Shown here piece after piece: positions 1 through 8,030 of a DNA stretch of 64,000 nt (within the stretch, counting starts at the first letter, position 1; each line of letters begins with the position of its first letter). The notes under the pieces were generated by a model, which saw only the letters and a program-made list of their open reading frames with translations, was not told the DNA's origin and ran no database searches. The DNA comes from Raineya sp. (GTDB lineage: Bacteria; Bacteroidota; Bacteroidia; Cytophagales; Thermonemataceae). A program made the position numbers and the translations under genes. Location of the stretch: NCBI GenBank assembly GCA_025454915.1, contig JALONN010000019.1, positions 1 to 64,000 on the forward strand, in the 5' to 3' direction.

Positions 1-70
1 TGGGGCATTTTGACAATCATTATTTTTAAGCCAAAAAATTTAGCGACAAATGAACGAGAGAAGAACACCA

Positions 71-204
71 GCCCATAACATCGGTTTTGCGTTATGGGGG
101 CTGACGGGCTTCTATGACACATTTGTACAAGGCTCAACATTTGTGCTTCGTATGAACATTTGTGCTAAATATCCCCCACAACGCAAAGCTGAAAACCGTT
201 GGCA
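71..204. repeat. Imperfect inverted repeat resembling an integron attC site
   Basis: The left arm at 81-100 reads TCGGTTTTGCGTTATGGGGG. The right arm at 173-204 is its complement, except for a 7-nt bulge and one G/A difference. The loop carries three near-identical ACATTTGT words at about 119, 138 and 156. The outer ends contain AACATCGG and CCGTTGGC, which resemble integron core sites. A long imperfect hairpin with extrahelical bases is the architecture of attC sites, but no integrase gene is present in the window. It could also be another kind of dispersed Bacteroidetes repeat. Bases 1-70 show nothing else recognisable. Confidence 0.4.
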
Positions 205-239
205 GTAATGCTATGAGCGACCTTCTAAACTGACAGAAA

Positions 240-584
240 CTACTTTGACGACTTCTTTAAATCTTTTAAACCCCAATCTGACATACTATCAATAATCGGC
301 AACAAAGTTTGACCGTATTTTGAAATTTTGTATTCCACTCTTGGCGGAATTTCTGCATAAATAATCCTTTCCAAAATATTATCTTCTTCCATTTCACGAA
401 GTTGGTTGACCAACATTTGCTTGCTAATATCAGGAATAGCCTTTTGCAACATTGAAAATCTGTTGCAATCTTTTCGTATTAAATGAATAATGACAGGCTT
501 CCATTTTCCACCAATCTTATTCAGACAATGGGTAACAGGACAATTATTCGGATTAAATTCTTTCGTTTTTCTTTTATTTTCCAT
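240..584 (-). CDS. HxlR family winged-helix transcriptional regulator
   Basis: This 114-residue protein has the typical HxlR length and layout. A cysteine in NCPVTHCLNKIGGKW (about residues 14-28) begins the domain. A winged helix-turn-helix follows, with the motif ISKQMLVNQLREMEEDNIL (about 53-71) and the wing region PPRVEYKISKYG. Members of this family are small DNA-binding repressors or activators, often redox or electrophile sensing through the N-terminal cysteine. It is divergently transcribed from the two exported-protein genes that follow, and the shared intergenic region of about 100 bp is the obvious place for its operator. No specific target is evident. Confidence 0.85.
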   Translation of the reverse strand: MENKRKTKEFNPNNCPVTHCLNKIGGKWKPVIIHLIRKDCNRFSMLQKAIPDISKQMLVNQLREMEEDNILERIIYAEIPPRVEYKISKYGQTLLPIIDSMSDWGLKDLKKSSK

Positions 585-647
585 TGGTCTATATTTTTAG
601 ACTATTACGATAATTATTGACTACTCTGTTTATTTGGACAAAGGTAA

Positions 648-655
648 TAAATTTG
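648..655 (+). promoter_or_regulatory. Bacteroidetes -7 promoter box upstream of 685
   Basis: TAAATTTG matches the Bacteroidetes sigma-ABfrA -7 consensus TAnnTTTG and lies 30 bp before the start codon at 685. No TTG at the ideal -33 distance is seen, so only the -7 box is supported. Confidence 0.45.
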
Positions 656-684
656 CACCATTAATAATAAATAAATTTTAGAAT

Positions 685-999
685 ATGGTCACAAAGAAAA
701 TCGTAATTGGAGCATTACTGATAATAGTTTCAGCAATTGGCGTAAAGGCTTTTGCACATTCTCATCTTTCAAAAGAAGAAAAGGTAAAACACATTACCGA
801 AAAAATGGCAAAGAAACTTTCGCTTACAGGAGAGCAAAAAGCAAAAGTATTTCAAATTAACCTTGATAGAGCCAACGGACACGAAGACGCTTACAAGCAA
901 GGCAGAAAAAAAGAGGTAATCCAAAATGCCGTAGCAAAATGGAAAACGGATTTAAAGGAAGTTTTAACCGCTGAACAAGCACAAAAATTGAAAATCTAA
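685..999 (+). CDS. Small exported helical protein
   Basis: This 104-residue protein has an N-terminal hydrophobic signal segment (residues 5-24, ending near KAFAHS). The rest is charged and helical, with the pattern HITEKMAKKLSLTGEQKAKVFQ and a C-terminal VLTAEQAQKLK. This LT-x-EQ-x-x-K arrangement is shared by Spy/CpxP-like and DUF4890-like small periplasmic proteins of Bacteroidetes, which tend to be stress or metal related. The function here is inferred only from that pattern. Its stop codon overlaps the start of the next gene (TAATG at 997-1001), so the two are translationally coupled. The divergent HxlR gene may control both. Confidence 0.6.
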   Translation: MVTKKIVIGALLIIVSAIGVKAFAHSHLSKEEKVKHITEKMAKKLSLTGEQKAKVFQINLDRANGHEDAYKQGRKKEVIQNAVAKWKTDLKEVLTAEQAQKLKI

Positions 1000-1667
1000 T
1001 GAAGAAAATCATTGTAGGATTTCTTGCTATCCTTTTAACAGCAGGAACAGTTTATTCACAATCAAAAAAAGTAACAACTAAAAAAAGTAGACAAATGACA
1101 ACAGTCGCAGAAATCAAACAATTTATTCAAGGTGGAGAATGGACTTCACTTTCCACAGAACTTCGCCCATTTGAAGACCGTTTAGGAACAGGGAAAATTC
1201 AGCCCTTTTATGTAAAACGCATTTTCAAATATTTGCCAAACGACCGATTTGAAGGAACAATCATTAGTTCAGCCGACCCATTCGGACAAATGCCGTTGGT
1301 TCAATTCACTTTCAAAGGGCATACCGTTTGGGGAAAAGAACACCAAATTGCAAAAGGTGCATTTGAAATTGATTATATTTTGGACGAAGCGTTTGAAGTA
1401 ACACCTTTGCACCCAATGTTTGCAGACCAACTCAATCAAGCACCAGTAAAAGGACTTAACAAATGGGAAGTAAACAAAATGCAAGACATAAAAGGAAAAG
1501 AATTTCCATTGTTTGGCATTAAAGAAGGAGAAACTGTTGGTGATTACGATTTGATTTACATTCACAACAATATGTTGTTTATGGGAAGCAAACACGTTGA
1601 CGGACGTGGATTTGACAAACCAGAAAACAGACCAACTAACCTACAAGTTCCATTAGAAAGAAAGTAA
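999..1667 (+). CDS. Exported protein of unknown function
   Basis: This 222-residue protein has a clear signal peptide (MKKIIVGFLAILLTAGTVYSQ). The mature part begins with a lysine-rich linker followed by a domain rich in beta strands and aromatic residues (for example RIFKYLPNDRFEGTI, VQFTFKGHTVWGKE). The order of short strands and the GDYDLIYIHNNMLFMG segment suggest a calycin-like barrel, but I do not recognise the family. It overlaps the previous gene by one base, so both are probably made together and act in the periplasm. A terminator-like hairpin lies about 160 bp downstream. Confidence 0.6.
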   Translation: MKKIIVGFLAILLTAGTVYSQSKKVTTKKSRQMTTVAEIKQFIQGGEWTSLSTELRPFEDRLGTGKIQPFYVKRIFKYLPNDRFEGTIISSADPFGQMPLVQFTFKGHTVWGKEHQIAKGAFEIDYILDEAFEVTPLHPMFADQLNQAPVKGLNKWEVNKMQDIKGKEFPLFGIKEGETVGDYDLIYIHNNMLFMGSKHVDGRGFDKPENRPTNLQVPLERK

Positions 1668-1829
1668 TTAAACAACATTCTTAAAACTTTAAGCAGAAAT
1701 GAGTAATATCTTTTCTGCTTTTTGTATTTTAGTAGACGAAAAAGCACTACTGCCAACAGCAGTAACTGTTGCACAACTCAGAGTTAAGCATGACAAATAG
1801 CGTAATTTAGAAAAATTTCTTTTCTATAT

Positions 1830-1857
1830 AGCCCTTTTAAGAGGGCTGTATTTTTTA
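1830..1857 (+). terminator. Intrinsic terminator-like hairpin
   Basis: AGCCCTTTTAAGAGGGCT forms a stem of at least six base pairs and is followed within a few bases by TTTTTTAT. It would end the 685-1667 transcription unit and separates it from the defence genes that follow. Confidence 0.5.
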
Positions 1858-1996
1858 TAGATGAAAAAGAAGTTTAAAATTTACTTGCCTTGAAAAGGCT
1901 AAAAATAGTTTAATAAAACGTGCGTTTTTTTGAAGGATAAATTCATCCCATCTTGAAGAATTTTTTGGAGAAAATCCACCTAATTTCCAAAATTTA

Positions 1997-2185
1997 TTAA
2001 ATGTTGTAACATTTAATTTTAGCAATAATGTAAAATTTTGATTAAAATATTACATTATTATTTATGACTAATACCCGTCTCTAATTATCCAAAAGCAAGA
2101 TATATTATCTAAAAATTCTCTAAAAAATTATTTTATTACACTACTGCAAAATCAGGGATTCCCTGATGTGTGGGAGTTTTTTATT
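1997..2185 (+). repeat. Dual-palindrome defence-leader element, copy 1
   Basis: Palindrome A (TTAAATGTTGTAACATTTAA, 1997-2016) and palindrome B (ATCAGGGATTCCCTGAT, 2151-2167) are separated by 134 bp of AT-rich sequence. They are followed by GTGTGGGAGTTTTTTATT. The region just before palindrome B (TTATTTTATTACACTACTGC) is shared with the other copies, and TTCATCCCATCTTGAA about 45 bp upstream of palindrome A is shared with copy 2. The caspase-like gene starts 65 bp downstream. Copies 2 and 3 lie at 5198-5385 and 52830-53017. The element could be a regulatory leader or a recombination site. Confidence 0.85.
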
Positions 2186-2232
2186 TCCTAAATTATCAAA
2201 AAATTAATTGCTTTAATAATTTAAATTTTAAT

Positions 2233-4125
2233 ATGGACTATCTAATAAGTATTGGTATAAATAAGGTGTCTGGCTTAAATCCCTTAAATTCCGCTGTTAA
2301 AGGAGCTGAAGAATTTGCAGAATGGGGTAAATCACAAAATTACCATGTTTCTTTATTTACAGATGTGGAAAAAAAGGTTTGTCTATCCGAAATATTTGAT
2401 GGAATAAGCAAGATTATTGATGCCAAGAATTGTGAAAAACTGATTATATTTTTTTCAGGACATGGTATTTTAAAAAGCCCAAGTCAGGAAATCTGGTTAT
2501 TGTCTGATGCTAAAATTAATCCAAATGAATCCATTAATTTAACAACTTCAATAGACTATGCTAATACTTGTGGAATTCCATACATTGTATTTATTTCAGA
2601 TGCATGTAGGATACTGCCTAATGAGTTACAATTAACAGGAAATGGTGGAGTTATTTTTCCTATTTGTCCAGCTAATCAAAGTTGTGCTATTGATATACTC
2701 TATGCTACAAGAGCTGGACATCCTGCAATGGAGCAAAATAGTATCAATAATTCTAAAAAATTCGGATTATTTACCAAAGCAATTATAGATGTTTTGAAAG
2801 GGTATTATCCTGAGATAATAGAATCTCAAAATATGAAAAATCTATCAACCTATTATAATTTAAATGATTTAAATACAAATCCAAATTATAAAAATCTTTC
2901 AGATGGTATTTGGTATATTAATACAATCAATAGTGAAGACTCTATAAAGTCAATTGTTGAACAAAGTGCAAATGAAATAAGTATTTCATTAACCCAAAGC
3001 CCTGAAATTGTAATAAGATACCAAAAACCAAAACCTAATTTAGCTGAATTTACAGATACTCAAGCTAAAAACTTATTATTATCAGGAAAGAATCAAGTAA
3101 CTAATAGAATTCCTGATGATTCTATCCTTATGAAGAATACTCAGAATTATTTAGAGGATGGAATATTTTTTATAAATAATGATATTACTAGTTTCAATAA
3201 AGTTTTAAAGGACTTACAACTTATTCCTAAATCACTAAAATCAAAAAAATCTAATTTAATAAAAAATGGAGAAAAAATATTTGCTTCAAAAGATATTGTA
3301 GAAAAACTAAAAGAAGAAATAGGAACAGGTCTTATAATTATTGGAACTAAAATTAAAGATATTATTCTAAATGGACTTGACCATGTATATATAAAAGATA
3401 ACGATTTTGGACAAACAATAAACATCTATCCTGATGAAAGACTACAATATTCTGGTTCAACTTTTAGAAGATCTAAACTAAACTCAAACACTGGATTAAT
3501 AATACTCGATAATGGTCAATCTATCCCTATTGCAATTTTAGATAGATACATAGGAACTTTAATATTTCAAAAGAATTATTTATTAACTATTAATTATACT
3601 CCTGTAGACCAAGACCATTACTTCGCTTTTAGTGAAAGAGAAAATGATATTAATTTTATAAGAGCATTTATAGCTAGTGCTGCAAATGAAGGTTTTGATT
3701 ATTCAAAAACCTTTAAACATGTCTTCAACCAAAGAGGAGATATAAATGATGATTTAGATATTGGACTTATTTTGAGAAGATTTGAGTCTTTAGATCCTTC
3801 TTTAGGATTATATGCTGCATATGCTTATAGGCAAGTTGGTAAATTCAAAGATATTCAATCAATATATAGTTATTTAAGACTGGATGATGATATAATTTTT
3901 GATATAGCAATGCTCGCAGATAAACTTGATAGTACTTCCCAAAATTGTATTCCTTTTTGTCCTATGATGTCTCTAGGTTGGGCATATAGAAAGAGATTTG
4001 AATCATTTATACCAAAAACAATTCAAAAAGCTTCAGAATTTCTTATACCCAGTTTATGGACTACTTTTGATAGAAATGGCACTAAATTACTTGAAACATT
4101 TTTCACAAGAAATAAAATAATATGA
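2233..4125 (+). CDS. Caspase-family (C14) protease with long unknown C-terminal region
   Basis: The N-terminal ~200 residues form a caspase/metacaspase p20-like domain. The strand MDYLISIGINKV is followed by IIFFSGHG, with catalytic His about residue 77, and by IVFISDAC, with catalytic Cys about residue 125. The remaining ~430 residues match no family I can name and may sense the trigger or carry the substrate-recognition part. I chose the ATG at 2233 because it opens directly on the first caspase strand. An upstream in-frame GTG at 2170 lies inside the repeated leader element. The stop overlaps the next start (ATGA, 4122-4125), so it forms a two-gene unit with the hydrolase. Caspase-like proteases act as killing effectors in several bacterial defence systems. 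That role here is inferred from context. Confidence 0.85.
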   Translation: MDYLISIGINKVSGLNPLNSAVKGAEEFAEWGKSQNYHVSLFTDVEKKVCLSEIFDGISKIIDAKNCEKLIIFFSGHGILKSPSQEIWLLSDAKINPNESINLTTSIDYANTCGIPYIVFISDACRILPNELQLTGNGGVIFPICPANQSCAIDILYATRAGHPAMEQNSINNSKKFGLFTKAIIDVLKGYYPEIIESQNMKNLSTYYNLNDLNTNPNYKNLSDGIWYINTINSEDSIKSIVEQSANEISISLTQSPEIVIRYQKPKPNLAEFTDTQAKNLLLSGKNQVTNRIPDDSILMKNTQNYLEDGIFFINNDITSFNKVLKDLQLIPKSLKSKKSNLIKNGEKIFASKDIVEKLKEEIGTGLIIIGTKIKDIILNGLDHVYIKDNDFGQTINIYPDERLQYSGSTFRRSKLNSNTGLIILDNGQSIPIAILDRYIGTLIFQKNYLLTINYTPVDQDHYFAFSERENDINFIRAFIASAANEGFDYSKTFKHVFNQRGDINDDLDIGLILRRFESLDPSLGLYAAYAYRQVGKFKDIQSIYSYLRLDDDIIFDIAMLADKLDSTSQNCIPFCPMMSLGWAYRKRFESFIPKTIQKASEFLIPSLWTTFDRNGTKLLETFFTRNKII

Positions 4126-5012
4126 ACCTAATTTTTATACATGGTCGTGCTCAAGGAGGTAAAGATCCTGAAAACTTAAGAAATACTTGGCTTGATACCC
4201 TCAAACTAGGTCTTGGAAAATCTAAATTGGATATACCTATATCAGAAGAAAATATTTTCTTTCCTTATTATGGGGATTTATTAGACTCATTAGTTGCTCA
4301 ATTCAAGAAATCTATCAAAAATAATATTATTCAAAAAGGAAATGGGCTACCTATAAATCAAGAACAACTTTCTTTCTTTCATGATTTTTTACAAAATATT
4401 GCTGACAATGCAAATATTACGGAGGAGGATATAAAAACAGAATATACAAGTGAATTTACTGAAAAGAGTTCTTTAACTTGGAAGTGGATTTTTGCTATTT
4501 TAAAAGCCATTGATAAAAAAGGAAGTTGGAGTTTAGCTGTAATAAAAACTTTTACTCGTGATGTATTTTTATACCTAACCAATCCTCACGTAAAAAACAC
4601 AATGAACAATGAAGTAAAAAAAGTATTTACTAATGATCCTTGTGTTGTGGTTGGACATTCTTTGGGCTCAATAATTGCTTATAATATATTGAGGGATTCT
4701 CCCAATTTGAAAGTTACTAAGTTTATAACTTTAGGTTCTCCTTTAGGAATAACAGCTGTAAAAAATCATCTTAAAGTTCCCATTCAAATGCCTGATTGTG
4801 TATACACAAAAGAATGGTTTAATGCTTATGATAAGCGTGATGTTGTAGCTCTAAAACCATTAAATGAGCAAAATTTTAATATAGCTCCTTACACAATAGT
4901 AAATAAAGATGATGTTAATAACCAAACACCAAATAGACATGGAATAGAAGGGTATCTAGATGATGAAATTGTTGCTAAAACTATTTATGATGCTCTTAAT
5001 CATACGAAATAA
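4122..5012 (+). CDS. Alpha/beta hydrolase (lipase/esterase-like)
   Basis: This 296-residue protein has an alpha/beta-hydrolase fold. It opens with the strand MNLIFIHGRAQGG, which places the oxyanion-hole region. The nucleophile elbow VVVGHSLGS has Ser about residue 180, with FITLGSPLG just after it. Candidate acid and base residues are Asp 237 or 240 (NAYDKRD) and His 273 (NRHGIEGY). Between residues 30 and 165 there is a large, mostly helical insertion. It overlaps the caspase gene by four bases, so the two are co-translated. PGAP1-like or lipase-like serine hydrolases are plausible relatives. It may attack membranes or act as a partner or substrate of the protease, but the sequence alone does not decide. 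Confidence 0.8.
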   Translation: MNLIFIHGRAQGGKDPENLRNTWLDTLKLGLGKSKLDIPISEENIFFPYYGDLLDSLVAQFKKSIKNNIIQKGNGLPINQEQLSFFHDFLQNIADNANITEEDIKTEYTSEFTEKSSLTWKWIFAILKAIDKKGSWSLAVIKTFTRDVFLYLTNPHVKNTMNNEVKKVFTNDPCVVVGHSLGSIIAYNILRDSPNLKVTKFITLGSPLGITAVKNHLKVPIQMPDCVYTKEWFNAYDKRDVVALKPLNEQNFNIAPYTIVNKDDVNNQTPNRHGIEGYLDDEIVAKTIYDALNHTK

Positions 5013-5197
5013 AATTCCTATTCTTTAAATAGCAAATTTTCTTTAGCAGAAGACTGACAAATATTAAGGTTTCGAAAAAATGAAATCGAAATATGCTTTA
5101 CTTAAAATTTTTGTAAAACCATCTAAACAAAACATATAGTTTTTGATCTGAGATTTCATCCCATTTTGAAAAAAATAAGTCATATTCTTAATTTTTT

Positions 5198-5385
5198 TTA
5201 AATGTTGCAACATTTAATTTTGTTGTTTTTCTAATATTTTACTCAAAATATTACATCATAAATTAAACCTATTACTCTTTTATTTTTATAAAAACAAGTA
5301 TTTCTCTTCTAAAAATTATCTAAAAAACTATTTTATTACACCAAGTAAAAATCAGGGAATCCCTGATGCATGGGAGTTTTTTATT
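5198..5385 (+). repeat. Dual-palindrome defence-leader element, copy 2
   Basis: Palindrome A is the perfect 20-mer TTAAATGTTGCAACATTTAA (5198-5217). Palindrome B is ATCAGGGAATCCCTGAT (5351-5367), after a 133-bp spacer, and it is followed by GCATGGGAGTTTTTTATT. The preceding TTTATTACACCAAG and the TTCATCCCATTTTGAA about 40 bp upstream match copy 1. The zinc/HNH-like gene at the head of the Qat operon starts 56 bp after palindrome B. It is in the same orientation as copy 1, so the two form direct repeats around the caspase-hydrolase pair. Confidence 0.85.
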
Positions 5386-5423
5386 ACATAATTTAGCAAG
5401 AATAGTTTGCTTATTTTTAACAT

Positions 5424-6140
5424 ATGAGAATAGAAACACTAACCATAATTCATAACCAATTAATAAATGATGAAGTTGACTACAGTGAAGCTTTTGATAA
5501 AATTAAAAATATGCCCCAAGTTTGGTCAACAGTTGAATGGAAGAAAAAAAGAGCAGAGTTGCTGAAAGATTATTGTGAAAATTGTGGAATAAAAACTGGT
5601 CCATTTGTATTACAACATACAAAACAACCTGAAACATTTAAAATCATCTATGAGGGTGTTACTAAATGTCTAATTTCTGAAATTTATCCAAATGGGCTTG
5701 ATTTTTTGGAAAAAGAAACTGATGAAATGCTTGAAGATATGCTAATTAAGAATTCTGAAAAAAGAAATGCATGTCCTACATGTAGAACTGTTAACATCAG
5801 AGATAGAAAATCATTAACTCCAAAATATATCTGCAAAAATAATCATGAATTTGATTTCCCTGTAGAATTAACCTATTACTCAAAATCACAAACCACAGAT
5901 ATAGAGATAGCAAGAAATAAAACACGTGTAATAGCTGAATCAGTAGTTTTTACTCGCTTTATTAAAGAATTTAAAAGGCTTCATGATAAAAAAATAGGCA
6001 AATTATCTCTATTAATTTGTATCAAAAATAGCATTGAATATTTAGAAATGACATTTACTAAAACGACTTGCAAATCTTGTGCTTATAAAGAAGATTTCCA
6101 CCATGCTTTTAAAAAGCAGATAAAAGCAATGTTTAATTAA
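5424..6140 (+). CDS. Cysteine-rich zinc protein, HNH-like, heading the Qat operon
   Basis: This 238-residue protein has a helical N-terminus, then WKKKRAELLKDYCENCG followed by FVLQHT. This is the layout of an HNH nuclease core (C-x2-C, then a histidine strand), although the usual HH/DH is replaced by QHT. A zinc ribbon follows (ACPTCRTVNI paired with YICKNNH, about residues 118-141). A last cysteine pair sits near the C-terminus (CKSCAYKEDFHH). I cannot assign a named family. It starts 10 bp before qatA with no terminator between them and follows the repeated leader, so it is probably expressed with QatABCD. It may be an accessory nuclease or sensor. Confidence 0.6.
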   Translation: MRIETLTIIHNQLINDEVDYSEAFDKIKNMPQVWSTVEWKKKRAELLKDYCENCGIKTGPFVLQHTKQPETFKIIYEGVTKCLISEIYPNGLDFLEKETDEMLEDMLIKNSEKRNACPTCRTVNIRDRKSLTPKYICKNNHEFDFPVELTYYSKSQTTDIEIARNKTRVIAESVVFTRFIKEFKRLHDKKIGKLSLLICIKNSIEYLEMTFTKTTCKSCAYKEDFHHAFKKQIKAMFN

Positions 6141-6150
6141 AATTTAATAT

Positions 6151-8025
6151 ATGTGGGCAGATAACGAAACCTCAGAAGATCTTTTAGGATTTAAAATACA
6201 TGCAGATTTATTAGTTGATGTAATTAGGGATGATAAAGTTTTACCTGTCACAATTGGAGTTTTTGGAGATTGGGGGAGTGGAAAGTCAAGCATTCTGAAA
6301 ATTATTGAACAAGAATTAACTGGAGGAGAAGAGTATGGTTTTAAAGATGGAACGCTTGTATTATATTTTAATGGCTGGGTATTTGAAGGGTATGATGATG
6401 CAAAAGCAGCCTTATTAGAATCTATTATTGAAAAATTCGATAAACATAAATCCTTTGGGAATGAAATAAAAGATGAAACTGTAAAACTATTTAAATCTGT
6501 TAAATGGATGCGTTTATTAGGTTTAAGTTTTAAAAAAGTCATTCTTCCAGGAGCAGCAGCTTATTTAACTGGTGGTGCTTCTTTGATCCCATTTTTAGCA
6601 AATGAATTTACTAAACTTCAACCAAAAGATTTGGCTGAAAAACTTTCAGGTGAAGATGGAGAAAATTTTTTGAAAGATATAATTCAAAAAAATGAAGAGG
6701 ATGAGTTAATGATGGTTCGAGAATTTCGTAAAGATTTCAAAAAAATGATAGATAAGTCAAAAATAAAAAAACTTGTTGTCATTGTTGATGATTTAGATAG
6801 ATGTACACCTGATAGGCTTATTGAAAATCTTGAAGCAATAAAATTATTTCTAAATGTTGAGAAAACAGCATTCATAATTGGTGCTGACCCAAGAATAGTA
6901 AGGCACGCTATTGAGCACCGTTATAAAACGGATAGTATTGAAAATGCAGACGACCCAAATAGTAGGAATAAGCGTATAGTGAGTGATTATTTGGAAAAGC
7001 TTATTCAAATACCTTATTATCTTCCTAAGTTAACAGATAATGAAGTTGAGACTTATTTAACATTACTTTTTTGTAAGAAAATAATGGGATCTGATTTTTC
7101 AAAAGTAGCAAATGCCTTTAAATTAAATAGAGAGAATAATAAGTATGATGTATTTGGATTGGGAAATATTCAAGATATAACCTCTGAAGAGCAAAAAAAA
7201 CAGTTAAAAGAAAGTGTTTCTTTAATTGCATCACTTTCTCCAATTATTACAGAAGGATTAAAAGGTAATCCTCGTCAAATTAAAAGATTTTTAAATACTT
7301 TCATTTTAAGAGAAAGACTTGTAAAAGTTGCTAAATTGTCTGATTTTAAAATAGATATCTTAGCTAAACTCATGGTATTAGAATACGCCTCTATAAGCTT
7401 ATTTAAGGAGTTATATGATTGGCAATCTTCGCAAAAGGGTGAACCAAAAGAAATAATTGTTCTGGAACAATTGGCTCATGAAGATAAAATAGAAGAACTT
7501 AAAAAACTATTTTCTCCTGAATGGGCATCTGAAAAAGTAATGAAATGGCTCAATACTGAACCTAAACTATCAAATATTGATTTAAGAGATTATTATTGGA
7601 TTTCCAGAGATCAATTGTCTACTACAATTAGTGGAGCTTCTTTAATCCCACAGCACCTTAGAAATCTTACTAAAGAATTAATCAATCACAGCTCTGGAGT
7701 CCTTTTGGAAAAAACAATCCAAGAGGAGATAATTGGAAAATTGAATAATACAGATTTTGAAACAATGCTATCCTTACTCGAAAAAGAGGTTGTTAAAGCC
7801 CCTGAAAATGATAATATTCACAAAGTATTTATCAGAATTATGGCTCATAATTCTAGTGAAGCATTAGAATCTTATAAAAGAGTTATCCAGAAAATAGATA
7901 ATAATAAAATACCTTTTAGTTTGAGAAATGATATAAAAATTGCTGCCAATATGAATAAAAATATAGAATCTATATATAGCTTATTTGATAAAAATTCACA
8001 AATTTTTAAAGGATTAAACCAATAA
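6151..8025 (+). CDS. qatA: QatA, KAP-family P-loop ATPase of the Qat anti-phage system
   Basis: The protein has 624 residues. The Walker A motif is GDWGSGKSS at 39-47 and the Walker B motif is VVIVDDLDRC at 209-218. The stretch between them (about 125-150) is hydrophobic and glycine/alanine rich, as in the membrane-associated insertion of KAP NTPases. RQIKRFLNTF near residue 375 is typical of the KAP C-terminal helical part. QatA is the ATPase of the four-gene QatABCD system, which protects against phage by a mechanism that is not fully settled. The order here, KAP ATPase then QatB, QueC-like and TatD-like, is the canonical one. The gap to qatB is 5 bp. Confidence 0.92.
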   Translation: MWADNETSEDLLGFKIHADLLVDVIRDDKVLPVTIGVFGDWGSGKSSILKIIEQELTGGEEYGFKDGTLVLYFNGWVFEGYDDAKAALLESIIEKFDKHKSFGNEIKDETVKLFKSVKWMRLLGLSFKKVILPGAAAYLTGGASLIPFLANEFTKLQPKDLAEKLSGEDGENFLKDIIQKNEEDELMMVREFRKDFKKMIDKSKIKKLVVIVDDLDRCTPDRLIENLEAIKLFLNVEKTAFIIGADPRIVRHAIEHRYKTDSIENADDPNSRNKRIVSDYLEKLIQIPYYLPKLTDNEVETYLTLLFCKKIMGSDFSKVANAFKLNRENNKYDVFGLGNIQDITSEEQKKQLKESVSLIASLSPIITEGLKGNPRQIKRFLNTFILRERLVKVAKLSDFKIDILAKLMVLEYASISLFKELYDWQSSQKGEPKEIIVLEQLAHEDKIEELKKLFSPEWASEKVMKWLNTEPKLSNIDLRDYYWISRDQLSTTISGASLIPQHLRNLTKELINHSSGVLLEKTIQEEIIGKLNNTDFETMLSLLEKEVVKAPENDNIHKVFIRIMAHNSSEALESYKRVIQKIDNNKIPFSLRNDIKIAANMNKNIESIYSLFDKNSQIFKGLNQ

Positions 8026-8030
8026 TAATA

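Noticed and set aside
2170..2232. GTG start 21 codons upstream of the caspase ATG
   Set aside because: It falls just after palindrome B in the repeated leader. The extra residues have no counterpart in the caspase fold, and ATG 2233 opens on the first strand.
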